Below are positions 45,691-55,180 of a stretch of DNA of 64,000 bases, piece after piece; positions within the stretch are counted from its first letter, which is position 1, and every line of letters begins with the position of its first letter. This DNA comes from Nonomuraea jiangxiensis. Its GTDB lineage: Bacteria > Actinomycetota > Actinomycetes > Streptosporangiales > Streptosporangiaceae. The notes beneath the pieces were generated by a model. It worked only from the letters and a program-made list of their open reading frames with translations. It ran no database searches and was not told the DNA's origin. Position numbers and translations under genes: made by a program. Location of the stretch: NCBI RefSeq assembly GCF_900099965.1, contig NZ_FNDJ01000007.1, positions 30,820-94,819 of the forward strand. Direction: 5' to 3'.

Positions 45691-46615
45691 TCATCCGTTC
45701 ACCATGCCGGGCATCGAGGATCTCGTCGTTCAGCCGCCGCGGAGCGTGACGTGGCGGGTGCACCTCGACCGTTCCATGTGGGTGGGCGGCGTACGCGGCC
45801 TGATGTTGCAGGCCCTGCACCCGCTGGCCATGCTCGGTGTCTGGCAGAACTCCGACTTCCAGGAGGACCCGTTCGGGCGGCTGCGCAGGACGGCCGACTT
45901 CGTGGGGCGGGTGACGTTCGGCAGCCCGCGGGAGGCCGACGAGATCGGCCGGCGGGTGCGGGGCATCCACAAGGCGTTGCGCATCCGCGATCCCGGCACC
46001 GGCAGGACGCATCGGGTCGACGATCCCGAGCTGCTGCTGTGGGTGCACTGCGCGGAGGTGTCGTCGTACCTGGAGGTGGCCAGGCGCGGCGGGCTCCGGC
46101 TGACCGAGCGCGAGGCCGACCGCTACCTCCACGAGCAGCGCAAGAGCGCCACCTACGTCGGGCTGCACCTCGACGACGTGCCCGGCTCGTGCGCGGAGAT
46201 GGACGCCTACTTCAAGCAGGTGCGGGCCGGCCTGCGGGTGACGGAGGAGGCCGCCGCGACGGTGCGCTTCCTGATGTGGCCGAGGCTGCCGCGGGAGCTG
46301 CGGCTGCTGTCGGCGGGCAAGCCCGCCTACTTCCCGTTCGGCGCGCTCTGCTACTACACGCTGCCCGACTGGGCACGGCGCATGTACCGGGCGCTGCCCG
46401 AGGTGCCCGGGGCGACGGTCACCGCGGCGCTGAAAGCCTTCCGGCTGGGCATGAACGCGCTGCCGGAGCCCGTGCACGACCGCGCGTTCTCCGCGGCCAC
46501 CAGGGACATGCTGCGGGCCTCCAGGGAGCGTCTGGCCGCTGCGGGCTACGACGTGAGCAAGGGGCTCAGGGGCCTGACCGATCCTCGCCGCCGGCCGCCG
46601 GAGCCGGCCGCCTGA
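45680..46615 (+). CDS. Oxygenase MpaB family protein (DUF2236)
   Basis: 311 residues. Typical features: VHLDRSMWVGGVRGLMLQALHPLAMLGVWQNS, DPFGRLRRTADFVGRVTFG, LLWVHCAEVSSYLEVARR, DEIGRRVRGIHKAL. The family includes latex-clearing protein and MpaB; a b-type heme is bound through conserved His/Lys/Arg. Physiological substrate unknown. Start 45680 overlaps the hydrolase by 11 bp; ATG 45704 is an alternative. Its 3' end overlaps the convergent transporter by 50 bp. Confidence 0.85.
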   Translation: MPCDHPFTMPGIEDLVVQPPRSVTWRVHLDRSMWVGGVRGLMLQALHPLAMLGVWQNSDFQEDPFGRLRRTADFVGRVTFGSPREADEIGRRVRGIHKALRIRDPGTGRTHRVDDPELLLWVHCAEVSSYLEVARRGGLRLTEREADRYLHEQRKSATYVGLHLDDVPGSCAEMDAYFKQVRAGLRVTEEAAATVRFLMWPRLPRELRLLSAGKPAYFPFGALCYYTLPDWARRMYRALPEVPGATVTAALKAFRLGMNALPEPVHDRAFSAATRDMLRASRERLAAAGYDVSKGLRGLTDPRRRPPEPAA

Positions 46616-47765
46616 CCGGCAGGAGCACGCCGCCCACCAGGACGACCGCCGACACGACCGCCATGGTCCACCCACCGCCCTCCAGCCCCGGCCCGGCGAA
46701 CAGCACGCCGACCAGGGAAGCGGCGGCCCCGGCGCCGACGTACCTGGACGCCTGGAACACCCCCACCGCGACCCCCGTGTCCCGCCCGTCGGCGTGCACG
46801 AAGACCAGCGAGTTCAGCCCGAACTGGCTGAACGCCGAGGCCACCCCCAGCAGCGACGCGACCGTCAGCATCAGCCCGAGCGGGCCCACCGCGAGCATCA
46901 CGCAGGAGCCGCAGACCAGCAACGCCGCGCCCAGCACCAGCACCGCGCGCAGCCCGGCGCGGGCGGCCAGGGCCACCGCGAGCGGCGTCGCGACGATCCC
47001 CAGCGCGGCCATGGGCAGCACGAGCAGCCCCGCGAGGTGCGCGGGCACGCCCGCCGAACGCTGTGCCCACAGCGGCACCGCGAAGAAGGCCAGGTAGAAG
47101 ACCACGTTGGCGAGCGCGAACTGCCCGCAGGTGGCCAGCAGCCCGGGCCGCAGCCGGGGCAGCAGGGCTCGCCGCCGCCCGCCGCCGCGCACCTCGGGCA
47201 GCCACCGCAGCGCCACGACGAGCGCGACCGCCGCCAGCGGCACGTTCACCAGGAAGATCGCCCGCCATCCCCACAGCGAGACCAGGAACCCGCTGAGCAC
47301 CGGCCCCACGGCGGCGCTCGCGGCGAGCACCATCGAGATCATCGCGATCACCCGCGGGGGCGGCCGGCCCTCCCCGTCCGCCACCGGGGCCTCCGCGCCG
47401 GGCCGCGCCAGGATCGCCATCCCGGCGGGCATCGTCGCGCAACTCCCGAACGCCTGTAACAACCGCACCGCCAGCAGCACCGGGTACGACGGCGCCAGCG
47501 CGGCCAGCACTCCCGTGACCGCCATCGCCACCAGCCCGGCACAGAACACCCGCCGCGCCCCGAACCTGTCCGCCAGCACGCCCATCAGCGGCGGCGCCAG
47601 GATGGCCACCAGGTAGAAGCCCGCCGCCAGCCAGGTCACGACGGCGAGCCCGACGCGGAACTCGGCCTCGATGTCCACCAGCGCCACAGCGATCATGGAC
47701 GAGTTCAGCGGGTTGAACAGCGATCCCAGCGCCACCGCCGCCGGTAATCGCCCCACACGCATCAC
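46566..47765 (-). CDS. MFS transporter
   Basis: 399 residues, about 12 hydrophobic helices. Cytoplasmic loop GVLADRFGARR (MFS motif A), then FGSCATMPAGMAIL, SGFLVSLWGWRAIFLVNVPLA. The latter is typical of the 14-TM-type DHA2 drug/H+ antiporters, though the protein is shorter. Probably exports a drug or metabolite. Tail-to-tail overlap with the MpaB gene. Confidence 0.88.
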   Translation of the reverse strand: MMRVGRLPAAVALGSLFNPLNSSMIAVALVDIEAEFRVGLAVVTWLAAGFYLVAILAPPLMGVLADRFGARRVFCAGLVAMAVTGVLAALAPSYPVLLAVRLLQAFGSCATMPAGMAILARPGAEAPVADGEGRPPPRVIAMISMVLAASAAVGPVLSGFLVSLWGWRAIFLVNVPLAAVALVVALRWLPEVRGGGRRRALLPRLRPGLLATCGQFALANVVFYLAFFAVPLWAQRSAGVPAHLAGLLVLPMAALGIVATPLAVALAARAGLRAVLVLGAALLVCGSCVMLAVGPLGLMLTVASLLGVASAFSQFGLNSLVFVHADGRDTGVAVGVFQASRYVGAGAAASLVGVLFAGPGLEGGGWTMAVVSAVVLVGGVLLPVRRPAPAAGGEDRSGP

Positions 47766-47806
47766 AACCGGTCCATAACCGCTGTCACACCTTGGTAAAC
47801 GGCGGT

Positions 47807-48724
47807 TTACTCAGCGAGGCCGTCCCAGGGCCGGCGCTCCGGCGCCGTCGCCTGCCCCTCAGCGCAGTGGCGGCGGAAGTCGCACCACGAGCAGATCGGC
47901 CCGGGACTGGGCGCGAACAGCTCGTCGATCTCGGCCGGCACCTCGGCGGGCCCGATCGACGGCCGCTCGCCCGGCGCCGGGGCCGGGCGGGTCCGCGCGC
48001 CCGCGGGCACGAGCTCGCGGTAGCGCTCGTCCGCCGCCGCCGCCTCCGCCCCGATCTCCTCGGCGCGCCGCAGGTGGCGGGCCAGCGACTCGTCGCTGTG
48101 CCGCCACTCGACGATCTCGCCGGTGGGCAGGTGGTGCAGCTCGACCGTACGGCACGGGGTGCGCATCATGGTGGAGGCGGCGATGGCGTAGGTGGCCAGC
48201 GCGAGCGACGAGCGGGCGTCGTCCTGCGTGAGCGGCCGGCGGCCGGTCTTGTAGTCGACCACGACCAGCTCGTCCCCGCGCCGGTCGAGCCGGTCGATGC
48301 GGCCCGACAGGGCGATGACCTTCGTACGGGTGGCCACGGTGCGCTCGACGCCGACCGGGTCGTCGGACGGATCTAACGCCGCGACATAGCCGGACACGAG
48401 GTCGCGGGCGCGGCCCAGCCACCGCCCCGACTGCTCGGCGTCCTTGAACCCCTCGGCGATCCATCCGTTCGTGACCAGGATGGAGGCCGTCAGCGGGGTC
48501 CGCCGCTCGTACGGCTCCCGCCACCAGCCCGCCAGTGCGTTGTGCACGCTCGCCCCGACGCTGTTGTGCGCCCAGGCGGGCCCCTTGGAGGGCTGCGGCC
48601 GGTCCAGGTAGGTGAACCGGTAGCGGCGGCGGCAGTCGAGCCACGCGTTCAGCCGCGACGGCGTGCACGAATAGAGCCGCCGCGGCATCCCTTCCAGCGG
48701 GAGCTGGCCCTGCACCGTGCTCAT
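47807..48724 (-). CDS. RecB-family Fe-S PD-(D/E)XK nuclease
   Basis: 305 residues. SRLNAWLDCRRRYRFTYL at the start, GRIDRLDRRGDELVVVDYKTG for the catalytic D...E/K core, and a cysteine set ICSWCDFRRHC at the end. With the first Cys this makes a Cas4/AddB-type [4Fe-4S] cluster. A conserved actinomycete exonuclease family with no helicase attached. Role in DNA repair is inferred. ATG 48724 was taken instead of an extended frame. Confidence 0.88.
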   Translation of the reverse strand: MSTVQGQLPLEGMPRRLYSCTPSRLNAWLDCRRRYRFTYLDRPQPSKGPAWAHNSVGASVHNALAGWWREPYERRTPLTASILVTNGWIAEGFKDAEQSGRWLGRARDLVSGYVAALDPSDDPVGVERTVATRTKVIALSGRIDRLDRRGDELVVVDYKTGRRPLTQDDARSSLALATYAIAASTMMRTPCRTVELHHLPTGEIVEWRHSDESLARHLRRAEEIGAEAAAADERYRELVPAGARTRPAPAPGERPSIGPAEVPAEIDELFAPSPGPICSWCDFRRHCAEGQATAPERRPWDGLAE

Positions 48725-48810
48725 GCGGCCTCGCTCCGTGAGGCGGACCGGGCCCACGGACCCCGCCACCCGTTGCCGCTCCGCTCCTCCAGGTGGCGGC
48801 ACGGCCCCAT

Positions 48811-49527
48811 CTAGTCGTCGCCCGGGTTGAGCGAGATCCCGGAGATCTTGGTGCCGTCGGTCAGCGGGCCCTCGGCCGGCGCCTCGGTGTCGACCCGCGT
48901 CAGCGAGCCGGACACCCAGTCGTCGAAGTGCGGCTCCAGGTCGCCGATCGTGACCTCGTCACCGTGGACGGGCAGCACCCGCGTCTCGGCCGGCAGCGTG
49001 AACAGCCGCCCGCCGATCGCCGTGAGCTGGTCGGCCAGGGCGGGATATTCGCCGCCCAGCTTGCCCGGGCCGTCGGCCTGCAGGGCCTTGCCGGTGAAGA
49101 CGGCGTGGAGGTCCTCGCAGTAGATCGACACGCCGCCGGGCGTGACGCCGGGGGTCTCCATGACGTCGAGAGCCACGTCGGCCACCTCGAAGCGGCCGTC
49201 GTCCTCCATGTCGATGTCGGGCCAGGTCTCCGACCAGGTCTCCCGCCACAGGGGCTTGTCCTTGGGGTGCAGGGCCACCACGGCCTCGTCCCTGCTGGCC
49301 ACCTCGATGGCCGCGCCGACGTGGTCGGGCAGGCCCGCCGTGCAGATGACGGCCAGCACCTCCCGCTCGCCCACCTTCTCGAGGATCTCGTCGGCGGCCC
49401 GCGACGCGTCGATGACGATCACTTCCTCGTCGTCGCCGATGATCCAGGTGTTGTTCTCGACCTTGTACTCGGTGCCGTCGATCTCGACGACGCCCTCGGT
49501 CACCACTCGCTCGATACGCGCTGTCAC
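48811..49527 (-). CDS. MBL-fold protein lacking the metal-binding motif
   Basis: 238 residues with the metallo-beta-lactamase fold outline (WIIGDDEEVIVIDA; ETPGVTPGGVSIYCEDLHAVFTGKAL; LPVHGDEVTIG). The HxHxDH motif reads CTAGLPDH (res 62-69), so both early His are replaced (Ala64, Leu66) while Asp68-His69 remain. The later His of PGHTPG is Val and the FTGD Asp is Lys; only LPVHG keeps its His. A zinc hydrolase function is therefore unlikely; a binding or regulatory role is possible. Confidence 0.8.
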   Translation of the reverse strand: MTARIERVVTEGVVEIDGTEYKVENNTWIIGDDEEVIVIDASRAADEILEKVGEREVLAVICTAGLPDHVGAAIEVASRDEAVVALHPKDKPLWRETWSETWPDIDMEDDGRFEVADVALDVMETPGVTPGGVSIYCEDLHAVFTGKALQADGPGKLGGEYPALADQLTAIGGRLFTLPAETRVLPVHGDEVTIGDLEPHFDDWVSGSLTRVDTEAPAEGPLTDGTKISGISLNPGDD

Positions 49528-49578
49528 GTTTCCGAACTCTAGCCCGTCTCCATGAGAGCGCGAATCGTGTTCAACGGC

Positions 49579-50205
49579 CTAATCCTCAAGCCGGGGCGAG
49601 AAGGCCCCGAAGGGCACGTCCAGGTCGTGGTCACGGGCGTCGCGCAGCGTCAGCTCCGACAGCGCGATCACCCAGCCCGCGTCGGGCGGCCAGGCGATCG
49701 CCCACAACCAGTTACCGAGCGCCTCCCCGGCGTAGACCGCCCGGTCGGCGACGCCGTCCACGCACCACAACGCGGTGGGATGACCCAGCACCTCGATCTT
49801 GGCGTTCGGCGGCCCGTTGTCGAACCCCTCGCCGGGGTCGGGACCGGCCAGCCCCGCGTACGACGCCCCGAGCCCGATGCCCGGCTCCTCCGCGATGATG
49901 AGCAGGTCGGCCGGGCCCTCCATCGGCGACGGCCCGGACAGGGCCACCACGCTCGCCCTCCCCCCGGTGCGCTGCTCGCCCACCTCGGCGAACCCGGTCA
50001 CCAGCCAGCCGGTCGGCAACGGCCAGGGCAGCCACACGGGCACCAGAGACGATTTTCGCATCGCCTCCAGCGCCATGCTGGTCGGCGGATGGGGAGGCTG
50101 ATAGGGCAGGACGTCGCCGTGTATGTCGCATCGATACGCAGGCGACCACGCACTCGGCCCGTGAAGCGGGCCAAAACACCGTGGGCAAGTTGGTGCCGCT
50201 CTCAC
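49579..50205 (-). CDS. DUF6758 family protein
   Basis: 208 residues. N-terminal zinc-ribbon-like CPRCFGPLHGPSAWSPAYRCDIHG, then VPVWLPWPLPTGWLVTGF, ADLLIIAEEPGIGLGASYAGLAGPDPG and a C-terminal beta-rich part. Found widely in actinomycetes; function unknown. The conserved Gly/Pro patch around GLGASYAGL may be a ligand site. Confidence 0.8.
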   Translation of the reverse strand: MRAAPTCPRCFGPLHGPSAWSPAYRCDIHGDVLPYQPPHPPTSMALEAMRKSSLVPVWLPWPLPTGWLVTGFAEVGEQRTGGRASVVALSGPSPMEGPADLLIIAEEPGIGLGASYAGLAGPDPGEGFDNGPPNAKIEVLGHPTALWCVDGVADRAVYAGEALGNWLWAIAWPPDAGWVIALSELTLRDARDHDLDVPFGAFSPRLED

Positions 50206-50279
50206 AGCTACCCACGGTGCTTCTTCCGGGACCGCCGCGTCAAGACCGCTTCTCGTTATCCCGTCGTAATCTTGGTCAT

Positions 50280-50675
50280 GTGCGCGTAAATTGTGTCGGC
50301 GCGATCATCTTCGACGCCTCTGATCGGCTGCTGCTCATCAAGCGGGGCCATCCGCCCGGCATGGGCCTGTGGTCGATCCCCGGTGGCCGGCTGGAGCCCG
50401 GCGAGACGGACGCGGCGGGAGTGCGGCGCGAGGTCCTGGAGGAGACCGGGCTGCACGTCGAGGTCGGCCGGCTGGCCGGCACGGTGGACCGCCCCGGGCC
50501 CGGCGGGGTCACCTACGTGATCCGCGACTACCTCGCCAGCGTCTCCGGAGGGGTGCCCACGGCCGGGGACGACGCCGCCGACGTGCGGTGGTGCGGCCTG
50601 GACGAGCTGGCACGCCTGCCGCTGGCCGAGGGACTGCTGGAGTCCCTGACCGGCTGGGGCGTCCTACCGAGCTGA
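50280..50675 (+). CDS. Nudix hydrolase (MutT-like)
   Basis: 131 residues. Complete Nudix box from GRLEPGE to REVLEETGL. Preceded by WSIPGG, as in ADP-ribose/MutT-type enzymes. Likely a nucleotide or ADP-sugar pyrophosphatase. GTG start with no ribosome site, near a TAATCT -10-like element, so it may be leaderless. A longer frame from 50181 is open but does not look conserved. Confidence 0.85.
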   Translation: MRVNCVGAIIFDASDRLLLIKRGHPPGMGLWSIPGGRLEPGETDAAGVRREVLEETGLHVEVGRLAGTVDRPGPGGVTYVIRDYLASVSGGVPTAGDDAADVRWCGLDELARLPLAEGLLESLTGWGVLPS

Positions 50676-50676
50676 C

Positions 50677-50716
50677 AGGCCCGGGGGGTGTGGCGGCGCC
50701 GCTCCCCGCCGGGCCT
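50677..50716. terminator. Bidirectional hairpin between convergent genes
   Basis: Stem AGGCCCGG / CCGGGCCT with a GC-rich inner hairpin, ending 4 bp before the next stop. Confidence 0.7.
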
Positions 50717-50720
50717 TCGT

Positions 50721-53700
50721 CTATCGGTTGGCGGTCAGGCTGGAGGTCCACAGGATCAGATGGTCGGCGTTGTACGTCGTGGACCGGCCCAGCGCCACCA
50801 CCTCCGAGCCCGACACGGCCACCGCCGACAGCCACTGGGCGCCCTGGCCCGCCAGGCGGTCCTTGGTCAGGGCCATGCGGTTCCACGACAGGCCGTCCTG
50901 GGAGGTCCAGGCCGCGCTGTCGCCCTCGCCGGGCGGGCCGTGCCTGCCGACGGCCACCAGGCCCTCCTCCGCCGCCGCCAGGTCGTACGCGTCCGCCGCC
51001 AGGTCCGCCGGCAACCAGGCGGTCCGCCAGGTGTCGCCGTCGTCGTCCGAGACGGCCGCGAAGGCCCGCCGGGAGCCCTCCGTGACCGCGGAGCCGATGG
51101 CCACGAGCTTGCCCTGGTAGACCGTGACCCGTCGGAGCCCGGCCGAGGTGGCCTCCGGCGGAGCCACGCGAGTGCGCGAGCGCCAGTTGACGCCGTCCTC
51201 CGAATGCCAGACCACGCTGCTCTCCTGGTTGGCCGCGCCCGAGCCGCCCACCGCCACGTACCCGTCGCCGCTCGCGACCACGTCGTGGATCCGCACCCCC
51301 GAGCCGCCCTGCGGCAGCTTCTCCGACCTGGCGAACTTGCGCAGGTCGGGCGTGAACCACATGACCGCGCCCACCGAGCCCGCCTGGTCCCTGGTCTCGC
51401 CGGCCAGGACGTAGCCGCTCCGGCCCGCCGCCACCACGTGGGTCTCCAGCGAGACGTGGGCGGCGTCGCGGGTCAGGTCGCCGGTGGCGTTCACCCGCTT
51501 CCAGGTCTCGCCGTCCTTGGAGGTGACGAGGAGGGGGTCGGTGACGCCCACATTCGACTCGGTGCCGCCGACGGCCAGCCAGCCGTCCTCGCCGTGCGCC
51601 ACGTCCGCCAGAGACTGCCTGCCCGCGCCGCCGAGGCTCATGGACTTCCAACTCTGCCAGTTCTTGATCGTCCACAGGCCCGCGTCGCCCGAGGCCGAAC
51701 CCACGGCCACGTATCGGCCGTCGTAGCCGGCCAGGCTGTTGGTCTCGCGTGCGATCCTGGTCAGGCCCTCGATGTCGGTGAGCCGGACGCGCGCGGCCTG
51801 GCCGCGCGGCGGCGCGGACATGAGCACGAGCTGGTTGTCCACGTCGGAGGCCGCCTGGTCGCCGCCGGCGAACAGGGTGCCGCCGTCGGAGATCGTGAAC
51901 CCGCGCAACGTCGCGCCCCGCAGGTCGTCGAGGTCGGTGCGCTTGTCCCAGTCGCTGCCGTCCGCGGTGGTCAGCACCGCGTACTTGTCCAGCCCGGCCT
52001 GGGTGATCGCCGCGACGCCCGACGGGTAGGAGATCAGCGACTCCACCCCGGGGCTCTCGCCGCTCAGCCCGCGGATCGAGCCGCACTGCGACCACTCCGC
52101 GCCGGTGGAGGAGCAATAGACCCGTACGTCCCCCGCGACCGTGCGCTGCCGCGTCGGCACCAGCACGAACCGCTTGGGCAGCACCGCCACCGTGCCCGTC
52201 CGCGGCACGGCCTCGGGGAGCTGGAAGCCGGTCGCCTGCCAGGTGCGCCCGCCGTCGGCCGAACGCAGCACCCGCGAACCCTCGCCCTCCGCGGGCTGCC
52301 CGATGGCCACGACCGTGTCGCCCTTGGCGACCACCGCCATGATCTCCCGCACCTCCAGGCCCCTGGTCTCGACGCGCTCCCAGGCCCTGCCGTCGCCGGA
52401 GCGCCAGGCCGCGGGGCCGGAACCGCCGCCGTCCCCCGCCGTACGGCCCACCGCGACGAACCCGGAGGCCGTCCTCGCGATGTCGTGGATCTGGTCACCG
52501 GCCCTGAACGCGGCCAGCCCGGCCTGCTCCACGGCCGTCCAGCTGAACCCGTCGGCGCTGGTCCACAGGCCCCGCTCGCCCGACGCCGTATCGTCGCCGC
52601 TGGCCAGCCAGCGGCCCGCGCCGCCGACCACCCGCTGGACCGTGGGCGCGGAGGCGCCGCTCACCTGGCCGAGCTGCCAGGTCTTGCCCCCGTCAGGGGA
52701 GAACAGGAAGAGCGGGCGCGGGGTCGGGCTCGTCGTGTCGCTGCCCACCGCGACCACCGCGCGACCCACCGAGGTCATGTCGTTGAGCTTCTGGTCGGTA
52801 CCGTCACCCGAGGCCGGAACGGTGAACAGCTCGTCCCCCGAGCGCCCCGTGCCCGCCGCCAGGCGCAGGCCGGAGGCGTCGTCGCCGGTCCACTGCCACA
52901 CGAGCACCCCGGCGGCCACCAGGACCGCCAGGGCCAGGGTGAGCACGATCGGGACCGCTCTGCTGCCGCGGTGTACCGGGCTGGACCTGCGGAAGGCGGC
53001 CGGGGCGGGGCCTCTGTGGTGCCTGCCGCTCGCCCCCTGGGGACGGGACGGGCCGGTGGCGACCAGGAGATCGGGCCTCGTGGGCCGACCGGCCGGCGGC
53101 CGCCCGACCCGCCGTACCTCGTCCTCCCCGGCTTCCTCCGCCTCCTCCCCCTCGTCCCGCTCGTCCCGCTCGTCCCGCCACGCGGACTCGTCGCGCCACT
53201 CCGGTTCGTCGCCTTGTCCTGGGTCGTCGCCATGTCCTGGATCTTCGCTTTGTCCTGGTTCGTCCCGCCATACCAGCTTGTCGTGCCACACCAGCTCGCC
53301 GGGCCGCTCGTCCTCCTCGCAGCGCGCCACCTCCTGGCGGTGGTCGGCGTCCTCGTGGCCCGCGGCCTCGTCCTGCTGCTCAGGCGTGTCCGCCCGCGCC
53401 GGGCCGGCCTCCTCGCGCCCCCGGACGGGGAACGCGAGGCGGTAGGGAGCCGTCCGCCGGGAGGCCTCGTCCCCTTCCCCGGAGGCTTGCTCCCCCGGAG
53501 GCGCGGTGTCACCGCCGGAACGAGACACCTCCCCCTCCGAACGGGCGGCCTCCTCGGCCCGCACCTCTTCCGTGCCCGAAGCTTCCTCGGCACTCGCGCT
53601 CCCTGGCTCGGGGTGGGCCGGGCCGCCGGCGACGAGCTTGTCCGGGCGGTTGACGATGCGGCGAGGCCGGCGCCGCGTCGGGGACTCGGGTTCCGCCGTC

Positions 53701-53942
53701 GCCGAACTGTACGGCCTGCGCCCCTTGGGCGGCTCCTGCGGCTCCTCCGGAATGGGAGCCGAGAACGGCGGCATCCCCCAGGGCGAGGTCAGGGGCAGCC
53801 CCCTGGCCCGATCGTCGGTGGGGCCAGGCGGGGAATGGCTGATCCTGGGCTCTTCTGCGGATTGTGGTTCAGGGACGCCCTCGCGATGCGGGTCGTCGTC
53901 ATCCGGCGGTCGCCGTGGCGGTTCGCTGGGGCCGGAGGCCAC
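50721..53942 (-). CDS. Large BNR/sialidase-type beta-propeller membrane protein
   Basis: 1073 residues. The cytoplasmic N-terminal ~320 residues are charged and repetitive (WRDEPGQSEDPGHGDDPGQ), then one TM helix (AVPIVLTLALAVLVAAGVLVW) and a ~700-residue outer region with many BNR/Asp-box motifs (SPDGGKTW, SADGFSW, SADGGRTW, TSKDGETW, SEDGVNW, DDDGDTW, SQDGLSW), likely two beta-propellers. No sialidase catalytic residues are obvious. Probably a surface binding or sensing protein. The N-terminal acid/basic repeats are a disordered tail. Confidence 0.85.
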   Translation of the reverse strand: MASGPSEPPRRPPDDDDPHREGVPEPQSAEEPRISHSPPGPTDDRARGLPLTSPWGMPPFSAPIPEEPQEPPKGRRPYSSATAEPESPTRRRPRRIVNRPDKLVAGGPAHPEPGSASAEEASGTEEVRAEEAARSEGEVSRSGGDTAPPGEQASGEGDEASRRTAPYRLAFPVRGREEAGPARADTPEQQDEAAGHEDADHRQEVARCEEDERPGELVWHDKLVWRDEPGQSEDPGHGDDPGQGDEPEWRDESAWRDERDERDEGEEAEEAGEDEVRRVGRPPAGRPTRPDLLVATGPSRPQGASGRHHRGPAPAAFRRSSPVHRGSRAVPIVLTLALAVLVAAGVLVWQWTGDDASGLRLAAGTGRSGDELFTVPASGDGTDQKLNDMTSVGRAVVAVGSDTTSPTPRPLFLFSPDGGKTWQLGQVSGASAPTVQRVVGGAGRWLASGDDTASGERGLWTSADGFSWTAVEQAGLAAFRAGDQIHDIARTASGFVAVGRTAGDGGGSGPAAWRSGDGRAWERVETRGLEVREIMAVVAKGDTVVAIGQPAEGEGSRVLRSADGGRTWQATGFQLPEAVPRTGTVAVLPKRFVLVPTRQRTVAGDVRVYCSSTGAEWSQCGSIRGLSGESPGVESLISYPSGVAAITQAGLDKYAVLTTADGSDWDKRTDLDDLRGATLRGFTISDGGTLFAGGDQAASDVDNQLVLMSAPPRGQAARVRLTDIEGLTRIARETNSLAGYDGRYVAVGSASGDAGLWTIKNWQSWKSMSLGGAGRQSLADVAHGEDGWLAVGGTESNVGVTDPLLVTSKDGETWKRVNATGDLTRDAAHVSLETHVVAAGRSGYVLAGETRDQAGSVGAVMWFTPDLRKFARSEKLPQGGSGVRIHDVVASGDGYVAVGGSGAANQESSVVWHSEDGVNWRSRTRVAPPEATSAGLRRVTVYQGKLVAIGSAVTEGSRRAFAAVSDDDGDTWRTAWLPADLAADAYDLAAAEEGLVAVGRHGPPGEGDSAAWTSQDGLSWNRMALTKDRLAGQGAQWLSAVAVSGSEVVALGRSTTYNADHLILWTSSLTANR

Positions 53943-54082
53943 GCGCCGTACCTCCTAGTCGCGCTTGTCGTGCGGGTGCCACTCGTCGAATCGGACCCGG
54001 TCCGTTCCACGGATCCAGACCAGCATGCCTGAGCCGGAATTTCGAGACCTCTCTAGCGAGATTCCCGGCACCCAAGCCCGAT

Positions 54083-55081
54083 TTATTCCGAAACAGTGCT
54101 TATCGACCGCTTTTTGGCTAGATACAAAGCACCCCACGCATACACTCCAAGCTGCACCACGGTTCCCGCCAGTGCCTGCCAGGGCACCGGTACCTTGCCC
54201 TGGTTCAGCGCGTCGTCCAGTTGCCCGGCGGCGGCGCTCAGCCCGAACGCCAGCATGTTGTTCATGACGTGCAGCGCGATGGGCGCCTCAAGTCCCCCGG
54301 TACGCACCGCCAGCCACGCCATGACGGCCCCGAAGGCGAACACGTCCACCAGCCCGATCCACGAGTACCCGTGCAACGAGGCGAACAGCGCCGACCCCAG
54401 GAAGATCGCCCAGACGGGGCTGCTCACGTGCGCCCCCACCGCCTGCACCAGCCACCCGCGGAAGATGTACTCCTCGGCGGCGGCCTGGAACGGCACCAGC
54501 AGCACGATCACGATCATCGCCGGCAGGAAGACCCCCCACCCGCTCCAGCCGAACATGTCATCGGAGCTCGCACCCGTCAGCGACAGGGCGAGCAGTTGCG
54601 TGCCCTGCCCCAGCACCAGCGCCACGATCGCCAGCCCGGCGCAGCTCAGCAGCCACGACCAGCGCAACCGCCCGGCCACCGACGACAGCGTGCCGGGCCT
54701 GCGCCGCTGGACGAGCGCCGCCGTCCCCAGCACCAGAGCCAGTACGGGAGCGATCGACAGCAGCACCACGACCAGCCCGAACACCGGGTCGCCGAACAGG
54801 TCGCCGGTGGGAGCGAGCGGCGCCGGGATGCCGAGGATCGCCGCCAGCACCAGGCCCGCGTAGACGACCACGATCCCGATGACGAAGAACCCGACGGCGA
54901 CGATCAACGTGCCGAGGATCGCCCGCCAGGGCCGGGCCGCGGCGTTCCTGGCCAGATGGTCGTAGCGGGCGCCGTGGGGCGTCGGCAGGAACCAGGAGGG
55001 CGGCGGCGGCGCCTGATAGTAGGGGGGATAGCCGGGTGGCTGCGCCCCGTACGGAAGATGAGGCCCTGGGTTTTCCTGCAT
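54083..55081 (-). CDS. CPBP-family intramembrane metalloprotease
   Basis: 332 residues. Pro/Tyr-rich cytoplasmic start (GYPPYYQAPPPPSW), then about eight TM helices. Motif 1 EEYIFRGWL (EExxxR), motif 2 FASLHGYSW (FxxxH), and HVMNNMLAF with His/Asn, the Abi/CAAX protease catalytic sites. Acts on membrane protein or lipopeptide substrates. Starts 100 bp from a divergent secreted-protein gene. Confidence 0.88.
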   Translation of the reverse strand: MQENPGPHLPYGAQPPGYPPYYQAPPPPSWFLPTPHGARYDHLARNAAARPWRAILGTLIVAVGFFVIGIVVVYAGLVLAAILGIPAPLAPTGDLFGDPVFGLVVVLLSIAPVLALVLGTAALVQRRRPGTLSSVAGRLRWSWLLSCAGLAIVALVLGQGTQLLALSLTGASSDDMFGWSGWGVFLPAMIVIVLLVPFQAAAEEYIFRGWLVQAVGAHVSSPVWAIFLGSALFASLHGYSWIGLVDVFAFGAVMAWLAVRTGGLEAPIALHVMNNMLAFGLSAAAGQLDDALNQGKVPVPWQALAGTVVQLGVYAWGALYLAKKRSISTVSE

Positions 55082-55180
55082 CCATACATTCTGTCTGCCT
55101 GATGCGCATTAGTTCACAGACGGCCCGCCGTTTTCCGTGGATGCTCGGGGCGTAGGCATTTCAACCCTGGGAGCACATCC

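Noticed and set aside
53955..54137. Small minus-strand frame ending VRFDEWHPHDKRD before the BNR gene
   Set aside because: Could be a tiny protein, but no ribosome site or known family supports it.
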